DNA from: Zavarzinella sp.
GTDB lineage: Bacteria > Planctomycetota > Planctomycetia > Gemmatales > Gemmataceae
Reading direction: 5' to 3'
Assembly: GCA_041399155.1 (NCBI GenBank)
Contig: JAWKTI010000002.1
Span: forward strand, 310,001 to 374,000
DNA: 64,000 nucleotides
In this document: in pieces, positions 60,474-64,000 of the stretch
Position numbering within the stretch: the stretch's first letter is position 1
Layout: each line of letters opens with the position of its first letter
Notes under the pieces: generated by a model
Told to the model about the DNA's origin: nothing
What the model saw: the letters and a program-made list of their open reading frames with translations, nothing else
Database searches by the model: none
Program-made: the position numbers and the translations under genes

Positions 60474-62453
60474 TTAGACTTTTGGTGGGCGGGGGCCGAT
60501 CAGTTGCTCCACTTCATCGCGGTCGAGTTCTTCCTTCTCCAGCAATTTTTCTGTCAGCAATTCCAATTCCTTGCGGTGGGCCTGTAACAGGTTAATGGCC
60601 CGGTCTTCCGCTTCACGCAGAATATCTTTGGTTTCCTGATCAATTTCGTGGGCGGTGACATCACTGAAATCACGAGATTCGTGGATTTCCTTGCCCAGGA
60701 AGACATGTTCTTCACCAGAGCGGTAATAGACCGGCCCCAGGCGGGAACTCATCCCCAGTTGCGTGACCATGATTCTGGCAATGCGGGTGGCTTGCTTCAG
60801 GTCGTTCATTGCACCGGAACGCTCTTCGCCGTAAACCAGATTGTCTGCAGCACGGCCACCCATGATCACCACCAGGCGTGAAATCAGTTCGGTGCGAGAC
60901 TGATCGATCTTGTCTTCATCGATTTGGGAAACAGTGACCCCCGCTGCCTGCCCACGTGGGAGGATCGAAACTTTCCACAGCGGATCGGCGTGGGGCTCGT
61001 ACCAGCCACACAACGCATGCCCCGCTTCGTGGTACGCGGTGCGTTTCTGTTCTTCGGGATTGTGCTTATGGTCGCGTTTTGCACCAAAAAGTATCCGTTC
61101 TGCTGCACGGTCGAAGTGAACTGCTTTAATTGCTTCGCTCGATTCGCGGGCGGCAAAAATGGCAGCCTCGTTGGCCAGATTTTTCAGTTCTGCCCCACTC
61201 ATTCCCATGGCATTGCGGGCAATTTTCTCCAGATTCACATCAAAATGGATCGGCTTATTGCGAATATGTAGCTTCAAAATATCCAGCCGGCCCTGCCACG
61301 TGGGTCGATCTACGGTCACATGGCGGTCAAAACGGCCTGGTCGCAACAATGCCGCATCCAGAACATCCGGGCGGTTTGTTGCTGCCACCACTATAATTGA
61401 TTCGGTCTGGGTGAAGCCGTCCATTTCGCCGAGAATCTGATTCAGGGTTTGTTCCCGTTCATCAGACCCACCCCCTACACCAGCCCCACGCATCCGACCG
61501 ACAGCATCAATTTCGTCGATGAAAATCAGGCAGGGAGCATTTTCCTTGGCGGTGCGGAAAAGATCTCGGACACGACTCGCACCTACACCCACAAACATCT
61601 GGATAAATTCGGAGCCGTTGATGCTGAAAAATGGCACGCCCGCTTCACCAGCAACAGCACGTGCCAACAAGGTTTTCCCCGTTCCGGGTGGGCCCACCAG
61701 CAGCACACCTTTGGGAACTTCGGCACCCAGACGGACAAACTTGGCCGGTTCCCGCAGAAATTCAACTACTTCTTCCAGTTCTTTTTTGGAATTATCCATG
61801 CCAGCCACATCGCGAAAGGTGGTGCGGTTGGAAGTTTTGTCCATCCGGCGGGCACTGCTGCGGGTGAAACTGCTGGCAAAGCCACCACCCATTGGATCGC
61901 GCATTCGTGGCAGAATAAACAGGAAGAAAATTGCCAAAAGCACAATTGGGAAAATCAGGTAAATAATCGAACTGAGCAACTGACCGAGATCTTCATCGAC
62001 CGTGATTTTTATCGGCTTCAGGTTGCCATTTTTAATCGATTTTTCATTAACTTCTGCGTCGGTGCTTGCAATCTTACGGATGTAGATGTTCTGATCTTCC
62101 ATCTTGGGTAAGACGACAGCGAATGCCCCGTTGGGCAATTTCATTTCTTTAATGAATTCGATGGAATTATCGCGGACTACACCCGTTAATTTTACATCGG
62201 ATGCGACCACTAGTTCTTTGATGGCACCCGCATTGACCAGTTGGTCGAATTGCTGGAGATCAATATTTCTGGGGCCGGATTTGAAAATCAGGAACACAAA
62301 GAACGCTACCAGAAGCAACGCACCACTGATGAACGTCATGGTAATCAGTGGGGATGCCCGTTCCGGACGTTGTGGGTCCTTCCCGGGTTTGGCAGGCTCG
62401 GGTTTCAACTGGGGCGGTGGCCCCGATTTTTGTTCAGGTTGATCGCTATTCAC
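60474..62453 (-). CDS. ftsH: ATP-dependent zinc metalloprotease FtsH
   Basis: The protein has two membrane helices (~37-57 and ~160-182) around a small periplasmic domain, then the AAA module with Walker A GPPGTGK-T (254-261), Walker B LIFIDEID (309-316) and SRH RPDVLDAALLRPGRFDRH. The zinc protease site is HEAGH (475-479) with a distal acidic ligand. Length 659 is standard. It degrades misassembled membrane proteins and regulators. It follows tex by 16 bases on the same strand. Confidence 0.97.
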   Translation of the reverse strand: MNSDQPEQKSGPPPQLKPEPAKPGKDPQRPERASPLITMTFISGALLLVAFFVFLIFKSGPRNIDLQQFDQLVNAGAIKELVVASDVKLTGVVRDNSIEFIKEMKLPNGAFAVVLPKMEDQNIYIRKIASTDAEVNEKSIKNGNLKPIKITVDEDLGQLLSSIIYLIFPIVLLAIFFLFILPRMRDPMGGGFASSFTRSSARRMDKTSNRTTFRDVAGMDNSKKELEEVVEFLREPAKFVRLGAEVPKGVLLVGPPGTGKTLLARAVAGEAGVPFFSINGSEFIQMFVGVGASRVRDLFRTAKENAPCLIFIDEIDAVGRMRGAGVGGGSDEREQTLNQILGEMDGFTQTESIIVVAATNRPDVLDAALLRPGRFDRHVTVDRPTWQGRLDILKLHIRNKPIHFDVNLEKIARNAMGMSGAELKNLANEAAIFAARESSEAIKAVHFDRAAERILFGAKRDHKHNPEEQKRTAYHEAGHALCGWYEPHADPLWKVSILPRGQAAGVTVSQIDEDKIDQSRTELISRLVVIMGGRAADNLVYGEERSGAMNDLKQATRIARIMVTQLGMSSRLGPVYYRSGEEHVFLGKEIHESRDFSDVTAHEIDQETKDILREAEDRAINLLQAHRKELELLTEKLLEKEELDRDEVEQLIGPRPPKV

Positions 62454-62469
62454 GGGATATGGTGGCTAA

Positions 62470-64000
62470 TTATTCTTTGTTGGTCTCATCAGAATCATTG
62501 GACTTTGGTTTGCCCTTTGGTGGCTTTTTGGTTTCTTCGTCGGTGGTCTCCCGCGACTTGAAGAACGCTTCTAATGCACCAAAAGTCAACAAGGGTTTCT
62601 TCCCATCCAATTCTTCTTTGGTTAATTTGGGCAATGCGCGTGGTTTTTCTGGTTTCCGTGGTGCCGCAGGTGGTCGTGGGGCAGGTTTGTGCATCCCTTC
62701 CCCTTCCGAACCGCGTGCCACTGGTTCAGATCGCTGGTGCGAACGTGGCGGCCGGGTATTTGTATTTGGGCGTGGTTGATCGCTGCGTGGGCCTGCCGGT
62801 CGAGGTGAAGGTCGCCCACGATCCCTTGGCTGCGATTGCGCTGGTCGTTCCCCACGTGGTGCTGGTGGCCGACGCTCGCCACGTTCCCCACTTGCAGGTG
62901 GGCGTGGAGCACCGGGTTGACGTTCCCTTGGTGGACGCTGGTTCCCCTTGGGCCGCTGTTCGCGTGGTTGATCTTTCGGGCGTGGCTGAGCCGGGTCGAT
63001 CATGGTCAGCGATGCCCGTTTACGGTTGGAATCAATTCCCACCACCCAAACGGTCACGACATCGCCCACACTGACGACATTGTAAGGATTTTTGACAAAT
63101 TTCGCGGCCAGTTCGCTGATGTGCACCAGGCCGGTGTCTTTCAAACCGATGTCGATAAAGGCACCGAATGGCACTACATTGACAACCGTGCCTGTCAATT
63201 TCATCCCCACCTGCAGGTCTTCGAGCCGCAGACTACGGGTCTTTAATACTGGTGCAGGTCGGCTGCTGCGGGGGTCTTCATGCGGATCTGCCAGCCCTTG
63301 AATCGCTTCTTCAATCACTGCGGGCTCTACCTGATAGCGGCGTGCAGTGTCTGCGACATCCATTTCGGCCAGAACAGCGCGAATTTTCTGCAGTTTATCG
63401 CGATTTCGCAAGTCGTCTGAAATGAATCCCGCTTCGGCCAGCAGTTGGCGGGCAACGGAATAGCAACTCGGGTGCAGCCACGTTTCGTCCAGTGGTTCGG
63501 TACCACCATAGACCCGCAGGAAACCGATGCTTTGCTGGTAACGGTTGTCGTTCATCCCTGAAATTGACTTGAGCTGCGTGCGGTTGGTAATCCCGCCATT
63601 CGTGCTGCGAAACTGAACGAGATCGTTTGCAACCATCGCATTCAGGCTGGCAACATGCCGCAACAGCACGGCAGGTGCGGTATTGACATCCACCCCCACT
63701 TCGCTGACGCAGGCCGAAATCACCGGTTCAACCAGTGTTCGCAGTTGTCTTACCTTTAAATCGTGCTGATAGAGCCCTACACCCAGGTGCTGGGGATCAA
63801 TTTTAACGCATTCCCCCATCGGATCGAGCAGCCGTCGGCCGATCGAAATAGCGGCGATGGTTGGTTTGTCAAATTCGGGATATTCTTCGCGGGCGTCCGG
63901 GCTATTGGCATAATCGGCCGCACCAGCTTCGTTGGCAATAATATACGCCAGTGGTTGCTTTGACTGTCCTTCTTCTGTGGGAAGATCCAGTTTGGCAATC
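62470..64000 (-). CDS. tex: Tex-family RNA-binding transcription accessory protein (5' end outside window)
   Basis: The frame enters at the right edge with AYIIANEAGAADYANSPDAR (the RNase-H-like region). It continues with ISIGRRLLDPMGECVKIDPQ, HLGVGLYQHDL, helix-hairpin-helix segments (VGVDVNTAPAVLLRHVASLN, FRSTNGGITNRTQLKSISGM) and an S1 domain (VGMKLTGTVVNVVPFGAFID, IGLKDTGLVHISEL). The last ~150 residues are an unusually long Pro/Arg/Gly-rich, Lys-ended tail (RERQPGAPRPPASGERGERR) not part of the usual Tex fold. It probably binds RNA in transcription or translation quality control. Confidence 0.9.
   Translation of the reverse strand, partial: IAKLDLPTEEGQSKQPLAYIIANEAGAADYANSPDAREEYPEFDKPTIAAISIGRRLLDPMGECVKIDPQHLGVGLYQHDLKVRQLRTLVEPVISACVSEVGVDVNTAPAVLLRHVASLNAMVANDLVQFRSTNGGITNRTQLKSISGMNDNRYQQSIGFLRVYGGTEPLDETWLHPSCYSVARQLLAEAGFISDDLRNRDKLQKIRAVLAEMDVADTARRYQVEPAVIEEAIQGLADPHEDPRSSRPAPVLKTRSLRLEDLQVGMKLTGTVVNVVPFGAFIDIGLKDTGLVHISELAAKFVKNPYNVVSVGDVVTVWVVGIDSNRKRASLTMIDPAQPRPKDQPREQRPKGNQRPPRERQPGAPRPPASGERGERRPPAPRGERPAQSQPRDRGRPSPRPAGPRSDQPRPNTNTRPPRSHQRSEPVARGSEGEGMHKPAPRPPAAPRKPEKPRALPKLTKEELDGKKPLLTFGALEAFFKSRETTDEETKKPPKGKPKSNDSDETNKE

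Noticed and set aside
60333..60478. Plus-strand frame QLEYCVDIYYVREQGCGLEL and following residues up to a TAG
   Set aside because: Protein-like composition, but there is no start codon and a stop lies just upstream; may be a gene remnant or chance.
1..64000. CRISPR array, prophage, integrase or classical IS element
   Set aside because: I looked for regularly spaced identical repeats of 25-40 bases and for transposase, integrase or phage structural motifs and found none; the only arrays are REP-type palindromes.

Overview
The window looks like chromosomal DNA of a planctomycete, most likely a Gemmataceae-type lineage of moderate GC. Reasons seen directly: repeated use of planctomycete-typical families (DUF1501, DUF1549/DUF1553 with planctomycete cytochrome-c domains, DUF1552, the DUF1587-to-DUF1585 series, DUF1559 prepilin-like proteins, TIGR03067 proteins, PVC-type heme-binding dehydrogenase, sulfatase with an FGE-like neighbour), zinc-ribbon membrane proteins, few Shine-Dalgarno sites, and REP-like GGGCGGGACGCCC palindromes. 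No plasmid or phage backbone is visible. The genus cannot be fixed from this window alone.

Layout. 1-3754 (minus): cell-envelope genes (partial GT39-type transferase, hexapeptide acyltransferase) and two zinc-ribbon membrane proteins, one apparently frameshifted. 4132-6918 (plus): Ser/Thr kinase overlapping small beta-rich orphans. 7005-9592: FHA protein, REP array, DinB-like protein, LptB remnant and a voltage-gated-type K+ channel. 9650-9896: an orphan, highly structured transcription unit with promoter and terminator, a candidate new small RNA. 9890-12409 (minus): D-glutamate-cyclase-like protein, glycosyltransferase and Hpt in an overlapping operon. 12564-14200 (plus): a degenerate M50-like membrane protein and an MlaF-type ABC ATPase. 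14200-16100: a decayed zone of repeats, a truncated ORF and a glycosyltransferase gene broken by a palindromic element. 17066-26354 (minus): a five-gene run of planctomycete cytochrome/DUF1501/DUF1552 modules. 26473-32863 (minus): YidR-like propeller, RibD and a very large SGNH plus dehydrogenase protein with a frameshift. 33296-42727: small protein, HEAT-repeat protein, zwf, a periplasmic-binding-like protein paired with a histidine kinase, a secreted protein, FGE-like protein and sulfatase. 42969-43041: tRNA-Phe. 43441-48476 (minus): Gfo/Idh/MocA oxidoreductase, two TIGR03067 paralogues, RluA-type synthase and a PQQ-propeller protein.

48430-55775 is the most unusual part. A block of DUF1559, lipoprotein, DUF1559, DUF1501, EF-hand and DUF1549/1553 genes (plus strand) lies between two 132-bp direct repeats. 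One repeat is the 5' end of the PQQ-propeller gene and the other is a truncated copy of it. Three genes in the block carry reading-frame lesions. It is followed by a DUF2828 (vWA/TROVE-like) gene with a further frameshift and a hairpin-rich RNA region ending in a strong terminator. The right end holds PhoH, homogentisate dioxygenase, FtsH and the start-less end of Tex.

A second sequence-wide signal is the palindrome CCCACGTGGG, found far more often than chance inside genes, resembling the HIP1 phenomenon of cyanobacteria. Family names rest on reading motifs by eye; no database search was run. Apparent frameshifts could be real lesions, recoding sites or assembly errors.
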